A stretch of 52,767 bases of DNA from Methyloceanibacter sp. (lineage in GTDB: Bacteria; Pseudomonadota; Alphaproteobacteria; Rhizobiales; Methyloligellaceae), in assembly GCA_030064755.1 (NCBI GenBank), contig JASJEH010000007.1:1-52767 (forward strand), written 5' to 3'. Positions 8,472 through 18,243 of this stretch are shown here, piece by piece (the first letter of the stretch is position 1; the number at the start of each line of letters is the position of its first letter). The notes beneath the pieces were generated by a model, which worked only from the letters and a program-made list of their open reading frames with translations, made no database searches and was not told the origin of the DNA. A program made the translations under genes and the position numbers.

Positions 8472-9062
8472 GTGAGACGTTCAAAGATCCTGGGTGCGGG
8501 CTACCGGCATCCAAACTCTCATTGCGGTAGACGCTTTGTCCGAGAGCAGCGCGGCGCCTCGGCAGTCGAGTTCGCCCTTGTTGTGCCAGTCTTGATTGCG
8601 CTTTATCTTAGTGCGATCGAGGTGAACAACGCACTGACAGTGTATCGGCGAACCCTACACGTTGCGACCACGGCCGCAGACCTGACTGCACAGGTCAAGA
8701 CGATTACTCAAGCTGACATTCAGGACATTCAGGCTGCGTCGACAAGCATACTCACACCTTTCGCGACGAACCCGCTCAGGATCGTGCTATCGAGCGTGGT
8801 GGCCAACAAAGACAATGTAGGAAAGGTCGAATGGAGCTGCGCCAACAAAGGTGCGGCCCGCGGCAAGGGCACAACCTACTCTGTCCCGACAGGACTAACA
8901 GAGCCCAATAGCAGCGTGATCGTTGCCGAGGTGACTTACGCCTTTGAGCCTCTGGTCGGTCTCAGCACGTTCTTCAGTCCGGGCTCTTTCACGATGGGAC
9001 AAACGTTCTATGCCCGGCCGCGGCGCAGCCTAACCGTCAAAAAGACGGACAACGGCTGCTAG
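8472..9062 (+). CDS. TadE/TadF-like pseudopilin
   Basis: The start is a GTG at 8472 with an AGGAGAG ribosome-binding site seven to eight bases upstream, overlapping the end of the previous gene. The 196-residue product repeats the pseudopilin pattern [20 protein letters not shown]: a Gly before the predicted cleavage and Glu at mature position five. A helix and a periplasmic domain follow. As the second TadE-family gene in the pair it probably takes the TadF position; I leave the symbol blank because TadE and TadF are hard to separate by sequence. Its TAG stop shares the palindrome CTAG with the rimO stop on the other strand. Confidence 0.85.
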   Translation: MRRSKILGAGYRHPNSHCGRRFVREQRGASAVEFALVVPVLIALYLSAIEVNNALTVYRRTLHVATTAADLTAQVKTITQADIQDIQAASTSILTPFATNPLRIVLSSVVANKDNVGKVEWSCANKGAARGKGTTYSVPTGLTEPNSSVIVAEVTYAFEPLVGLSTFFSPGSFTMGQTFYARPRRSLTVKKTDNGC

Positions 9063-10432
9063 ACGGCGGCATCCGTGCGAGGACACAACGGGCTGGCCCA
9101 AAGATCGTACTCGCTTGCACCCGTGACCTTCACGCTTAGACGATCGCCTGGCCGAAGCCCATTGTCGCCATCAACGAAGACATTGCCGTCAATGTCCGGC
9201 GCGTCCCAGTGGGACCGCGCAATAGCGCCTTCCGCATCGACGTCATCGACGATGACTTCAAGCGCTTCGCCGACGCGCGCGCCCAGCACTTCGGCACTGA
9301 TAGCCTGCTGATGGGCCATCAGGCGCGCATAGCGCTCGTCCTTAACCTCTTCGGGCACTTGGTCCGGCAAGGCGTTGGCCGGCGCGCCGTCGACATCCTC
9401 ATACTTGAAGCACCCAACCCGCGCGAGACGCGCTTCGCTCAGCCAACTCAAAAGCTCCGTAAAGTCGTCCTCGGTTTCGCCGGGAAAGCCCACGATAAAC
9501 GTCGACCGCACTGCAAGTTCGCTACACTGTGTGCGCCAGCGAGCGAGGCGCTCTAAGGTCTTTTCTCGACGGGCCGGCCGACGCATCGCCTTGAGGACGC
9601 GCGGACTTGCGTGCTGAAAGGGAATATCGAGATACGGGAGAATTTGGCCATCCGCCATCAACGGCAGGATCTGGTCTACATGCGGGTACGGGTAGACGTA
9701 GTGCATGCGGACCCAGACGCCGAGAGAGCCAAGCGCTTCGGCAAGATCCGCAAAGCGCGTTTCGACCGGGCGGCCGCCCCACGCGGCTTCGGCGTATTCA
9801 AGGTCCAAGCCGTAGGCGCTGGTATCTTGCGAGATCACGAGGAGTTCTTGCACGCCGGCGGCCACCAGCCGCTCAGCTTCACGCATCACATCTCCGAATG
9901 GCCTGCTCCGAAGCGGCCCCCTTAGATGCGGGATGATGCAGAAGCTGCAGGAATGGTTGCAGCCCTCTGAGATCTTCAAATAGGCATAGTGACGCGGCGT
10001 GAAGCGAATTCCCTGTGGCGGCACGAGATCTAACAGTGGATCATGCGCACGCAGCACCGCTTCATGCACAGCCTCGACGACCGCTTCATAGGCTTGTGGA
10101 CCCGTTACCGCCAACACGTCAGGATAGTGATCACGAATGCGTTCGGCTTCGACACCGAGGCAGCCCGTAACGATGACACGTCCGTTCGACGCTAGCGCCT
10201 CGCCAATCGCCTGAAGGGACTCCTCCTTGGCGCTGTTGAGAAAGCCGCAAGTGTTGACGACAACCGCATCCGCGCCTTCATAGCTCGGCGATAACTCATA
10301 GCCTTCGGCGCGCAAGCGCGTAACGATTCGCTCCGAATCAACGAGGGCTTTGGGGCATCCGAGACTCACGAGTCCAATCTTCGGAGCATCCGTACCGATT
10401 GGCATGTTTTTGTCGGGCAGTGTTTTAGTCAT
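9059..10432 (-). CDS. rimO: Ribosomal protein S12 methylthiotransferase RimO
   Basis: RimO adds a methylthio group to an aspartate of ribosomal protein S12. From ATG 10432 the protein has 457 residues; a GTG three codons upstream is an alternative, and neither has a clear ribosome-binding site. The N-terminal UPF0004 domain has its three cluster cysteines in [26 protein letters not shown] and VTGCLG. The radical-SAM cluster is [12 protein letters not shown] (CxxxCxxC) and the C-terminus is a TRAM domain. The SLGCPK motif separates RimO from MiaB, whose gene is also in this window. It converges on the tadF-like gene. Confidence 0.96.
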   Translation of the reverse strand: MTKTLPDKNMPIGTDAPKIGLVSLGCPKALVDSERIVTRLRAEGYELSPSYEGADAVVVNTCGFLNSAKEESLQAIGEALASNGRVIVTGCLGVEAERIRDHYPDVLAVTGPQAYEAVVEAVHEAVLRAHDPLLDLVPPQGIRFTPRHYAYLKISEGCNHSCSFCIIPHLRGPLRSRPFGDVMREAERLVAAGVQELLVISQDTSAYGLDLEYAEAAWGGRPVETRFADLAEALGSLGVWVRMHYVYPYPHVDQILPLMADGQILPYLDIPFQHASPRVLKAMRRPARREKTLERLARWRTQCSELAVRSTFIVGFPGETEDDFTELLSWLSEARLARVGCFKYEDVDGAPANALPDQVPEEVKDERYARLMAHQQAISAEVLGARVGEALEVIVDDVDAEGAIARSHWDAPDIDGNVFVDGDNGLRPGDRLSVKVTGASEYDLWASPLCPRTDAAV

Positions 10433-10576
10433 TCGTCGCACTTATAGACTGCGAAGCGGCGAGACAATAGGTGGCGAATAAGTGACCCGTGGACGTTGCA
10501 ATGCCGCAGCATTAGCGCTTATGTCCCTGGTCTAGTCGCAGCCAAAGAAACCGGCAGCGTTCATTAGAATTGGGGC

Positions 10577-11200
10577 ATGTTCATGAGATTGCGTCGGCTG
10601 TTTCTGGCCACATTTTTCGCCTCGTTGGTATGCGGCGGGCTGCCCGCTACATCTTGGGCACAAACAACATCAGCGGAGAAGGCTCCGCCAGGCGCCCAAG
10701 ACCCGAAGCAGCCAAATACCCGGGTGGCGGGAGGCTATGGCAACTGGACGCTTCTGTGCGGCAAGGAAGAGGATCCCAATACGGAGGGTGACGCCCAGGC
10801 GGCGGAAGAGGAGAGATGCTCCCTCGTTCTACCCTTGATCGAGAAGAAGACTCAGAAGCTGATCTTCAGAGTGATCCTTGTTTACGGACCCAAAGGCAGG
10901 CTGGTTCTGAGGGTTGACGGTCCGACGGGCGTTGCACTTCAGCGCGGCGTCCAGTTCGCGACGGACTCGGGAAAGGTCTATGGACTGCCCTTCCAGACGT
11001 GCCTACCCATGGGCTGCAAGGCGCTCTATCTCGTGACAGACGAGATGCGGCAGGACCTCTCAAAATCAACGAAGGCGACCATCGTCGTCTATGCGCTGAA
11101 CGGCAAGCAAATCCAAACAGTCGCGGAGATCAAGGGGCTTCCGTTGGGGCTTGAAGCGCTGGACAAGAAGCGCACGGCGCTGGTCGAGAAAAAGAACTAG
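10577..11200 (+). CDS. Invasion-associated locus B (IalB) family exported protein
   Basis: The 207-residue protein has a signal peptide (cleavage likely after about residue 28, SWA). The mature domain has the IalB pattern: YGNWTLLCG near the start, a second cysteine in ERCSLVLPL, and a Cys pair in FQTCLPMGCKALYLV. These four cysteines probably form disulfides in the periplasm. The IalB family is widespread in Hyphomicrobiales; in Bartonella it is linked to erythrocyte entry, but most members are in non-pathogens and their job is unknown. It appears to be transcribed alone and converges on the AsmA gene. A second ATG two codons in is possible. Confidence 0.88.
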   Translation: MFMRLRRLFLATFFASLVCGGLPATSWAQTTSAEKAPPGAQDPKQPNTRVAGGYGNWTLLCGKEEDPNTEGDAQAAEEERCSLVLPLIEKKTQKLIFRVILVYGPKGRLVLRVDGPTGVALQRGVQFATDSGKVYGLPFQTCLPMGCKALYLVTDEMRQDLSKSTKATIVVYALNGKQIQTVAEIKGLPLGLEALDKKRTALVEKKN

Positions 11201-11215
11201 AGCCGCGAGCCTTCT

Positions 11216-13558
11216 TTAGCGCAGTGTTTCCATGCGCAACGGTGGAGCGCCGTTGCTGTCCTGCGGCGCAACGCCGAAGGATGGAGCGAGCGCGCTTGGC
11301 TGTGGCGTCTGGCCCGCGGCCACGCTACCCCGGGTGGGCTGATTGCCGCGTTTCACACCGCGCCGTTCGCGCAGGACAATGCCCGGCATCACAAGGTCCA
11401 GCGTCGATGGTCCCGTTCCAGCAACGAGCGGATTAGCCGCGCCGCCGACAACCGGGCGCGTTAGTGGACCAACGACCCGAAGCGGGGGCAAATGCTCTCC
11501 TGTCGCCGTTACACCGCCGCCCTGCTCTTTCGAAACAGGCCCAGGCTTCACAACGAGATCGAGGCTCTCACGCGGTAGATTCACGACACCGTCAGCAGCG
11601 ATCGTTGCGGATGGACTTATGAGTCTGAGGTTGCTCGTCGAGGCCAGACCGTGGTTGATGTCGAAGCTTCCCGCTAGCAAGCTGATAGGCAGAACAGCCT
11701 TGGGATCTGGACGGAGGTCTAGCGTGCCGGACTCAAGTCCGCGGACCAAAGCAGGGCTCGAAATCCCATCTATGGCGCCCTCTGAGATGGCGAAGGCCCC
11801 ATTTCCCATGAGCGACAATGCCATCGCGTCCCAGTTCCCACTACGGCCCGAGACATTGAGCGTTAGCCTTCCCTTGCCCCCAATCCGGTCAAGCCCGAGC
11901 GCGTCTCTCAGAAACGACCGGGTATCAACCTCCTCAAGACGAATGTCGCCGGAGAAACTTGGAATTGGATCGGTCACCGCGACCGTCAATGCCCCACGGC
12001 CGTCGCCACCGTAGAAATCCATGTGCCACAGTTGGGCCTTCAACGCGCCGTCCGTGAATTCGAGGCTGACCGCACTCGGCCCGATCTGCACGCCCCCGAG
12101 ACGCGCTTTGCGAATGTCGAGATTGATGTCCGCGTCGAAGAGCGAGTCCGTCGCACCGGAAGGGGACGCCATGGCCAAGACCTGGTCAATAGCGGTCTGT
12201 GGCATTGAAATCGTAAGGCTCGGCTGAGAAACGCCGGGTCCCGGCATCAAGAGGCGCGGGTCCGCGGCGGCGGCAGGGCTCGGCGGTGGAGCCACGGCCT
12301 GCTCGACTTGGATCGAGGGACCTGCAGACGAGGAGTCCGGCTTCGTGCTGCGCGCGGGCGGAGCCGTCAGGGCCAGCGACAGCGGCACATTGGCGGCGGC
12401 GCCGGGCGGTGCTCCTCTGCTGGCCATAGCCAAGACGGGGCCAAGATTGAGCTCATCGACGACAAGCGCACCCTTGATACGCGGCCGCTTATACTCGAGC
12501 GCGATCTTCGCATGCCCCTGACCTCGAGCGTTTTCTTGGACGAAGCGAATACGGTCGAACGCAATCTCCTCATTCGTCCAAGCGACATCGGCGCTCATTT
12601 CTCCGTCACCCGCCACGGGGAGAGCCCCGGACACGCCTTTGAGCCACGCAAAAAACTGGCGGACTGAGCCGGTCTTCGCGACCAGCGACCCCTCACCTCT
12701 TAGACGCGGAGCGGTCATGATGTCGCCGTCGTACCGTGCGGACACGGTATCTGCGTCAATGGACAGTTGGAGCTGCGTTCTTCCCTGATCGATAAGGACA
12801 GCCGGGGACGCCAGCTTGACGTCAAAACCGAAGGACTTGCCCTTCCAGTTGAGCTGGCCCCGGCCAGTCGCAGGCGCCGTTAGAGCCGGCACCTTCAGCC
12901 CTGCGTTGATGCGTTCGAAACGCCGGGGCTTGGAACGGCGGGCACTGTGAACGAGAACCGTGCCGTCACGAATCAATAGGTCTTCAATGGCAAAGCCTCG
13001 AAAACCGCCATTGTCGCCACCAGGCCGACGGCTTGGCGCCGAGCGCGGCAAGCGGTCCCACGAACGGCCTTCTGCATGCAACGCAAGCACAGGGCGGTGG
13101 ATGACGGCGCGTTCAATGGAGTCGCCGAGTCCGAATAGATCGAGAAAACCGAAAGCGACTTCGATTCTTGAGACCGCGAGCTGAGGCGCCCCCGGCACCG
13201 CGTTCGGCTCGGTGATCACGGCGTCGGTAATCTCGACATAGGGAAACGGCCGGAAGGTGAGCCGTGTCGCGCCGTTGATGGCGAGATCGTGGCCCGTGCT
13301 CGTTTTGAGCCACGTCACCGCCCGGGTCCCGGCCCAGCTTGAAGGGGCCAAAAGGTTGGCGACAAACAGCATGATCGCGCTCAAACCAGCAAAGCCGATA
13401 AGCACTCTTAAGCCGAGCCGCCAAACACGTCCCCGGGGTGCCGGCAATGCGTCCAACGGGACGCCTCGTGGCCCAGCCGATGCCGGCTGTAGCGATCGCG
13501 AAACGGGCACAAGTGCGCGCGAACGCTGTCGCGCTTTGTCAGAAGAGTGGCGCTGCAT
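11216..13558 (-). CDS. AsmA family protein
   Basis: The frame is open from 13714, but the ATG at 13558 is preferred, with GGGGGA upstream and a normal short cytoplasmic tail. From there the 780-residue protein has one membrane helix near residues 45-70 and then a large periplasmic region. The AsmA N-terminal domain begins around STGHDLAINGATRL. The AsmA_2 C-terminal region contains DIRLEEVDTRSFLRDALGL and GNGAFAISEGAI. AsmA-like proteins belong to the bridge-like group thought to move phospholipids between inner and outer membranes. The Pro/Ser-rich middle and tail are low in conservation. Confidence 0.9.
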   Translation of the reverse strand: MQRHSSDKARQRSRALVPVSRSLQPASAGPRGVPLDALPAPRGRVWRLGLRVLIGFAGLSAIMLFVANLLAPSSWAGTRAVTWLKTSTGHDLAINGATRLTFRPFPYVEITDAVITEPNAVPGAPQLAVSRIEVAFGFLDLFGLGDSIERAVIHRPVLALHAEGRSWDRLPRSAPSRRPGGDNGGFRGFAIEDLLIRDGTVLVHSARRSKPRRFERINAGLKVPALTAPATGRGQLNWKGKSFGFDVKLASPAVLIDQGRTQLQLSIDADTVSARYDGDIMTAPRLRGEGSLVAKTGSVRQFFAWLKGVSGALPVAGDGEMSADVAWTNEEIAFDRIRFVQENARGQGHAKIALEYKRPRIKGALVVDELNLGPVLAMASRGAPPGAAANVPLSLALTAPPARSTKPDSSSAGPSIQVEQAVAPPPSPAAAADPRLLMPGPGVSQPSLTISMPQTAIDQVLAMASPSGATDSLFDADINLDIRKARLGGVQIGPSAVSLEFTDGALKAQLWHMDFYGGDGRGALTVAVTDPIPSFSGDIRLEEVDTRSFLRDALGLDRIGGKGRLTLNVSGRSGNWDAMALSLMGNGAFAISEGAIDGISSPALVRGLESGTLDLRPDPKAVLPISLLAGSFDINHGLASTSNLRLISPSATIAADGVVNLPRESLDLVVKPGPVSKEQGGGVTATGEHLPPLRVVGPLTRPVVGGAANPLVAGTGPSTLDLVMPGIVLRERRGVKRGNQPTRGSVAAGQTPQPSALAPSFGVAPQDSNGAPPLRMETLR

Positions 13559-13670
13559 TGATCCCCCGAACGAACTATCCGAATTAGCCCGACAAATGCG
13601 GTGAGAATTGGAACGGCTCAGCGACACAAGCAAACCTTCGCCACCGGTGAGCGAGAATGTCGCACCCTTA

Positions 13671-13710
13671 TGCGTTGGAGCGAGTCCACCTACGCTGGAG
13701 CGAGTCCACA
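13671..13710. repeat. Two-copy 20-bp tandem repeat
   Basis: Two adjacent 20-base units (13671-13690 and 13691-13710) share the core TGGAGCGAGTCCAC and differ at three positions. They lie in the 237-base gap upstream of the AsmA gene and downstream of the di-heme cytochrome gene, about 110 bases before the AsmA start. Confidence 0.7.
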
Positions 13711-13795
13711 TCAATCGCGTAGCGCGCGAGCATCGAGTGAGAACTGCCGCGCGAAACAGCAGTGATGCGTCACATCGCGTCCAAAACTGATCGAC

Positions 13796-15367
13796 TCAAA
13801 GGGAATTCACAAAGGCCAAGAGACGCTGCCGGTCTTCCTTGGACAGCGATGCGAACCCATCGCGGGCGCTCTGCGCCTCGCCGCCATGCCATAGAATGGC
13901 CTCGGTAAGGTTACGCGCCCGGCCATCGTGCAAGAATTGGGTATGGCCGTTCACCGTTTCCGTCAGGCCAATGCCCCAGAGCGGTGGCGTCCGCCATTCA
14001 CTGCCAGATGCCTTGCCGTCAGGCCGATTGTCGGCCAGCGCCTCGCCCATGTCGTGCAGTAGCATGTCCGTGTAGGGCCAAATGAGTTCGTTGGACAGGT
14101 GCTTCTGCTCTGGTACGTCGCCGGTCACGAAGCTCGGTTGATGGCAAGCGGCGCAACCAATCTGGTGGAACAACTCCTTGCCTTTGAGAACCTCCGCATC
14201 GTCGGGATTCCGGCGCCGTGGCACGGCGAGATTCTGTGTGTAGAAGGTCATGAGGTCGAAGAGTTCATCGCCAACTTCGACATTTTGGTGCTGGGGCGAG
14301 TTGCCCGAGGGCGCATTGATGCACTTCGTCTGTTTCTCGGTGCATTCTCCCGCGCCGCTTGGGAACAGCGTCGTCGAGATGCCGATGTCACCGGAAAATG
14401 CTCCCGCATTCTGTTCAACCATCGTGGGGACGTTTGCCTTCCAGCCGAAGCGCCCCAGCATCTCCTTGTCGTGCAATACAGACCAAACGCGGTTGGGCCG
14501 ACCCGAAATGCCGTCTCCATCTGCATCGTCAGGGTCGGCGTGCGCCATGATCTGTTCTTCTGGCACGGCTTCGAGCAGGCCAAGACCGATCATGGGCGGC
14601 GCGATGCGCGGCCCCAGCATAACGTCCGGACTGATAGGCCCATAATTGAGGTTGGTCAGTTCATAGTGGGGCACGCGCAATGAGACCGTGTCGCCGCCGG
14701 CGAGTTCGACCTCTTCCTCCTCATAGGAGATCTTGACCGCACCTTCGGCCTCATGGCCCTGGATCGACCGGTCTTGCAGCTGGCCGCCATAGACCGGTTC
14801 GGGCAGGACGGTCACCTTGCCAGATGCGAGGAGCGCCTTGTCCTCGTCTGTTCTGGGCGGCACCGAGAGGCGGAACAGTAGCGAGTCCGTTGGCCCCGGT
14901 GTGTTGGACGCTGGCGGCGGATGGCCGCGGCCGTCTTTTAGATGGCAGCTCTGGCACGCGCGGACATTGAATAGCGGCCCGAGCCCATCAGAGGCGTTTG
15001 TGGAAGCAGGTGCCGACACCCAAAAGCGCTTAAAGACCGCGTTCCCGATCTTGAAGTCGAGCTCCTTGCGGAACCCCATGTTGCCGGATGAATGGGAGAA
15101 CGCGTTGGCATTGTCTACGGACCCGCGCGACGTCGTGGCGCCGCCGGGCAGGTCTTCGCCAGGCTCAAGCTTCGTGAAGTCAATCCCCGGTGAGGCTGTA
15201 CTCGGCTCAGCTGTCTCGGCGGCAGAACCGGACGTCACGACAAAGCCGGCTATCAGCGGCAGGCAAGCCCCCAAAAGGAGCGCACCGCCAAACCAGGCTC
15301 GCGCCTGACGTGACGGTGCTGTCGGGGTCGACTGACTCTCAATGGACGTGAAACCGCTTGTGTTCAC
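13796..15367 (-). CDS. Di-heme oxidoreductase (DHOR/DUF1111) family cytochrome
   Basis: The 523-residue protein has an N-terminal signal (hydrophobic stretch about 25-47) and two c-type heme sites: CQSCH at 138-142 and CAACH at 405-409. Around them lies the DHOR pattern, with NVRACQSCHLKDGRG near the first heme and a final domain containing ALWGIGLTETVNGHTQFLHDGRA-like sequence. An Asp-rich loop DPDDADGDGISGRPN (279-292) resembles a calcium site. DHOR proteins are periplasmic, related to MauG and cytochrome peroxidases; most have no assigned substrate. It is the last gene of the imelysin-OprB-DHOR row, 14 bases after the porin. Confidence 0.9.
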   Translation of the reverse strand: MNTSGFTSIESQSTPTAPSRQARAWFGGALLLGACLPLIAGFVVTSGSAAETAEPSTASPGIDFTKLEPGEDLPGGATTSRGSVDNANAFSHSSGNMGFRKELDFKIGNAVFKRFWVSAPASTNASDGLGPLFNVRACQSCHLKDGRGHPPPASNTPGPTDSLLFRLSVPPRTDEDKALLASGKVTVLPEPVYGGQLQDRSIQGHEAEGAVKISYEEEEVELAGGDTVSLRVPHYELTNLNYGPISPDVMLGPRIAPPMIGLGLLEAVPEEQIMAHADPDDADGDGISGRPNRVWSVLHDKEMLGRFGWKANVPTMVEQNAGAFSGDIGISTTLFPSGAGECTEKQTKCINAPSGNSPQHQNVEVGDELFDLMTFYTQNLAVPRRRNPDDAEVLKGKELFHQIGCAACHQPSFVTGDVPEQKHLSNELIWPYTDMLLHDMGEALADNRPDGKASGSEWRTPPLWGIGLTETVNGHTQFLHDGRARNLTEAILWHGGEAQSARDGFASLSKEDRQRLLAFVNSL

Positions 15368-15381
15368 GCAGTACCTCCGTG

Positions 15382-16797
15382 TCAGAACGCGAGCGTGTTA
15401 CGCAAGCCGACGACGGTGGCGTCGTCGGCCTCGACACCACCCTCAGGATTGAAGATGTATTGGAAGTTTGGCTGAAGCGTCCAACCGTCCATTATTTCCG
15501 CGATATAGACCGCCTCGATCAAGGCTTCGTAGCCCGACCCGACCGGCTCACCGCTGTCCGCGTTAAAGGCCTGCACATCATCGGAAATGCCCGTGTACGC
15601 ATAACCGATCGCGAACCCGTCGTCCGGACGGCCCGGGACCATGCCCGAAAAGGTCAGACCCAGGTCGAAGTAGAAGTCGACCAGGTTGCGGTCTTCAGGA
15701 GCCCCAGCGAACCGCGTGAAGAAGCCAATACCCTGGCCTTCCTCGCCACCTGGCACGGCCCACAGCATCTGGTCCAAGATGATGTAGAGTTCATAGTCCC
15801 CGTCTCGGCGCTTGGGATCTTCACCGGTTACGCCGATCAAATTGCCACCTACGTCAATGCGGTTGTCTTCGAAGTCACCAAAGTGATTCCAACCGCCAAT
15901 CTTGATGCGGCCCGGCAGCTCGCCGCCGCGCAGAGCATAGTTGTATTGCCCTTCAACCATGAGCAGCGCGCTATCGCGCAACCGAAAATCGCCGCCGTGG
16001 GGGTTGCATCGTTGGGCGTCACCACCTGCCTTGTTGCAGGCCGCGGCAGGATCGCCATTGAAGACACCAATCAGCAGGTTGGTATTGTCAGTGGGCGCTA
16101 TCGCAACACGAACGCCGGGTGTCGCCAGCGGATAGGCAGGACCGCCATTGGGCAAGTCTTCCGCTTCAATCGTTGCCCAACCCCAGGTGCCGTTGATGAA
16201 GAAGTCAGTGCCGTTGGAGAGGAAGAACTCCTCGTCCGCCGCCAACTGACCAACGCGGACCGACACCCTGTCATTGAACAGGTACTGCTCGAACCACAGC
16301 TGAAACAGGCGTGTGGACTCCAAAGCTTCGAAGCTGGTTACGGGCATCAGGCTGCCGATATTGGCACCCGTAATAGAGTTGCCGTGAATCTGGTAGCCGT
16401 TGGCGAAGAAGCAGAGACCGTCCCAAAGGCCAAGCCTCTTCATATCCATGGACACATAGAGTTCGAGAACACCGAGATACTCTCCACCCTCGTCCAGACC
16501 GCCCCAGTTGTAATATGGCTCGGAAATGTAAGCACCGCCAATGTCAATGCCCCTTTCATGCAATCTGGACGGCGCATCACCGACGAGGCGATCGACCGCG
16601 GGTAGCCGACCGTTCGCTGTTACGAATGGATCGAGTGCCTCTGTCGGCACCTCGCAGCTTGCGGATGCAAGTCCCGGTAGCGCTGCCAATGTGGTTACGA
16701 GAACGGCACCGGTCATAGCTGCTCTCCGCACACAAGCGCAAAAGCCGCTGCTACTCTCTAAGGTCGCGGGTTCGCGATTCCTCTCTGTCAGTCTCAT
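15382..16797 (-). CDS. OprB-type carbohydrate-selective porin family protein
   Basis: The 471-residue protein has a signal peptide ending near LASA and then an outer-membrane barrel of the OprB family. Supporting features are the early RLHERGIDIGGAYISEPYYN segment, alternating aromatic strands, FFLSNGTDFFINGTWGW, and a C-terminal phenylalanine (RNTLAF) typical of barrels. An ATG at 16716 with GGAGAG upstream is an alternative start, but it would lose the basic n-region of the signal. OprB porins usually pass sugars; here the neighbours (imelysin and a di-heme cytochrome) suggest a different cargo, which is inference. A 168-base gap without a gene separates it from the imelysin gene. Confidence 0.88.
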   Translation of the reverse strand: MRLTERNREPATLESSSGFCACVRRAAMTGAVLVTTLAALPGLASASCEVPTEALDPFVTANGRLPAVDRLVGDAPSRLHERGIDIGGAYISEPYYNWGGLDEGGEYLGVLELYVSMDMKRLGLWDGLCFFANGYQIHGNSITGANIGSLMPVTSFEALESTRLFQLWFEQYLFNDRVSVRVGQLAADEEFFLSNGTDFFINGTWGWATIEAEDLPNGGPAYPLATPGVRVAIAPTDNTNLLIGVFNGDPAAACNKAGGDAQRCNPHGGDFRLRDSALLMVEGQYNYALRGGELPGRIKIGGWNHFGDFEDNRIDVGGNLIGVTGEDPKRRDGDYELYIILDQMLWAVPGGEEGQGIGFFTRFAGAPEDRNLVDFYFDLGLTFSGMVPGRPDDGFAIGYAYTGISDDVQAFNADSGEPVGSGYEALIEAVYIAEIMDGWTLQPNFQYIFNPEGGVEADDATVVGLRNTLAF

Positions 16798-16965
16798 TCT
16801 GTCAGCCCCCCACGGCCTGAGTCTGCCTCTACTCTAGTCTTCGGCTTGCGTTGCCGATTTTGGCTCGGAATGACCTATTCAGCATTCCAAGTCATTTCCC
16901 CTCAATGTCATTCTGTGTCGCAGTTGCTGAGTTCTCTTCAACAATTGCGCGCCGCACTATTTGGT

Positions 16966-18243
16966 CTACTCAGCTCCCACCTTCTCAGGCTCATCGAGAC
17001 TGTCCGAACCAGCAAACGCGATGGCCTTTAGATCCAGTGTTGCGACGGCGCGCTCGATGGCCTTCGTTTGCGCAACAAGGGCATCGACCACATCTTGGAC
17101 AACCTTGTTGCCCGCTTCGTTCCCCTCGCCGATCATCTGGTCGTAGTTTTCGGTCGTCAGAGCGCGGAGATACATCGTCCCCATGGCGTCCATGGTCGCG
17201 TCGAGGGTCGCTATGACCTCTGCGTCCACTTTCGGGTCTTTGGCTTTGACCAGATCGGAGACACTTGGCCCAGAGACAACCGATCCGTCGGTTCGGCGAT
17301 AGCGGCCGGTGTAGACATTGCGGATGCCAAGTGCATCGAAGAAATGGGCGGCGTGCGTGTTGTCGGAGAAGCAGTCTTGTTCCTCTTCCGGGTCGTGTAG
17401 CATGAGCCCGAGCTTGATGCGTTCGCCCGCCAGCTCGCCATAAGAAAGACTGCCGAGACCCGTCATGATGATGGCCAGCCCTCCCTCGTCGCCGGCGTCC
17501 ATCACGACCTTGCGTGCATCCCCGCCCTCTTTCCACTGATCGGCCATCCACTGCAGATCGTCGATCAGTAGCTGCGTGGCTGTACTCAGATATTCCGCAC
17601 GGCGTTCACAGTTACCGTTGGTGCAATTGTTCAGGTCGTAGTCGGTCGCCGGACGTTCGCCGGAACCGGCGTCGGTGCCATACAGGTCCTGGCCCCAAAG
17701 CAGGAACTCAACCGCGTGGTAGCCCGTCGCGACATTGGCTTCGACACCGCCGGCCTCTTGCAGTTCGTCAGCGAGAAGCGCCTTCGTGATCTTCGATGTG
17801 TCGATCTTTTTGCCGCCAAGCGACAGCGAGACGTTCTTGATGACGTCGGCGGCGTAGAGTTCGTTTTCGGGCGAGTCGTCGCCATAGACCTCGGCGACAT
17901 AGTCGATCAGACCCTCATCGAGCGGCCATGCATTCACCTTGCCTTCCCAATCGTCGACGATCGGATTGCCGAAGCGGAAGGCCTCTGTCTGCATGTAAGC
18001 GGGGCGCGCCGCGATCCAAGCGGCGCGGGCGGCACGCAAGTTCGGCTCGGTTGGGGTCTCCAGGAATTCGTCGATCGCGAGCTGCATGGTCTTGGCAGTC
18101 TCCAGCGAGTCCTCATACCCGGCCTGCGCGATGTCGGCATAGTTCGTCAGGACGTCCTTGGGCCCATCGGCCAGCGCGGGTGCGGCACATATGCTAAGGG
18201 CCAAAACCGCCGCCGGCACCAACGTCGTTAGTCCTCGAAACAT
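16966..18243 (-). CDS. Imelysin family protein (IrpA-like)
   Basis: The 425-residue exported protein (signal cleavage near APALA, about residue 25) is a full-length imelysin. The family signature GxHxxE is present as GYHAVEF, with Gly174, His176 and Glu179. A second conserved stretch lies around NWEGKVNAWPLDEG-like sequence at residues 99-112. Imelysins are periplasmic or surface-attached, related to the M75 peptidase/EfeO group, and are tied to iron uptake; IrpA in cyanobacteria is iron-regulated. It is the first gene of a minus-strand row with the porin and the di-heme cytochrome, and it is divergent from a LysR regulator. Iron as the cargo is likely but not proven by the sequence. Confidence 0.93.
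   Translation of the reverse strand: MFRGLTTLVPAAVLALSICAAPALADGPKDVLTNYADIAQAGYEDSLETAKTMQLAIDEFLETPTEPNLRAARAAWIAARPAYMQTEAFRFGNPIVDDWEGKVNAWPLDEGLIDYVAEVYGDDSPENELYAADVIKNVSLSLGGKKIDTSKITKALLADELQEAGGVEANVATGYHAVEFLLWGQDLYGTDAGSGERPATDYDLNNCTNGNCERRAEYLSTATQLLIDDLQWMADQWKEGGDARKVVMDAGDEGGLAIIMTGLGSLSYGELAGERIKLGLMLHDPEEEQDCFSDNTHAAHFFDALGIRNVYTGRYRRTDGSVVSGPSVSDLVKAKDPKVDAEVIATLDATMDAMGTMYLRALTTENYDQMIGEGNEAGNKVVQDVVDALVAQTKAIERAVATLDLKAIAFAGSDSLDEPEKVGAE

Noticed and set aside
15358-16605. Long plus-strand frame (415 codons) opposite the OprB gene
   Set aside because: The minus-strand frame has a signal peptide, barrel pattern and terminal Phe; the plus-strand product resembles no family and is a shadow.
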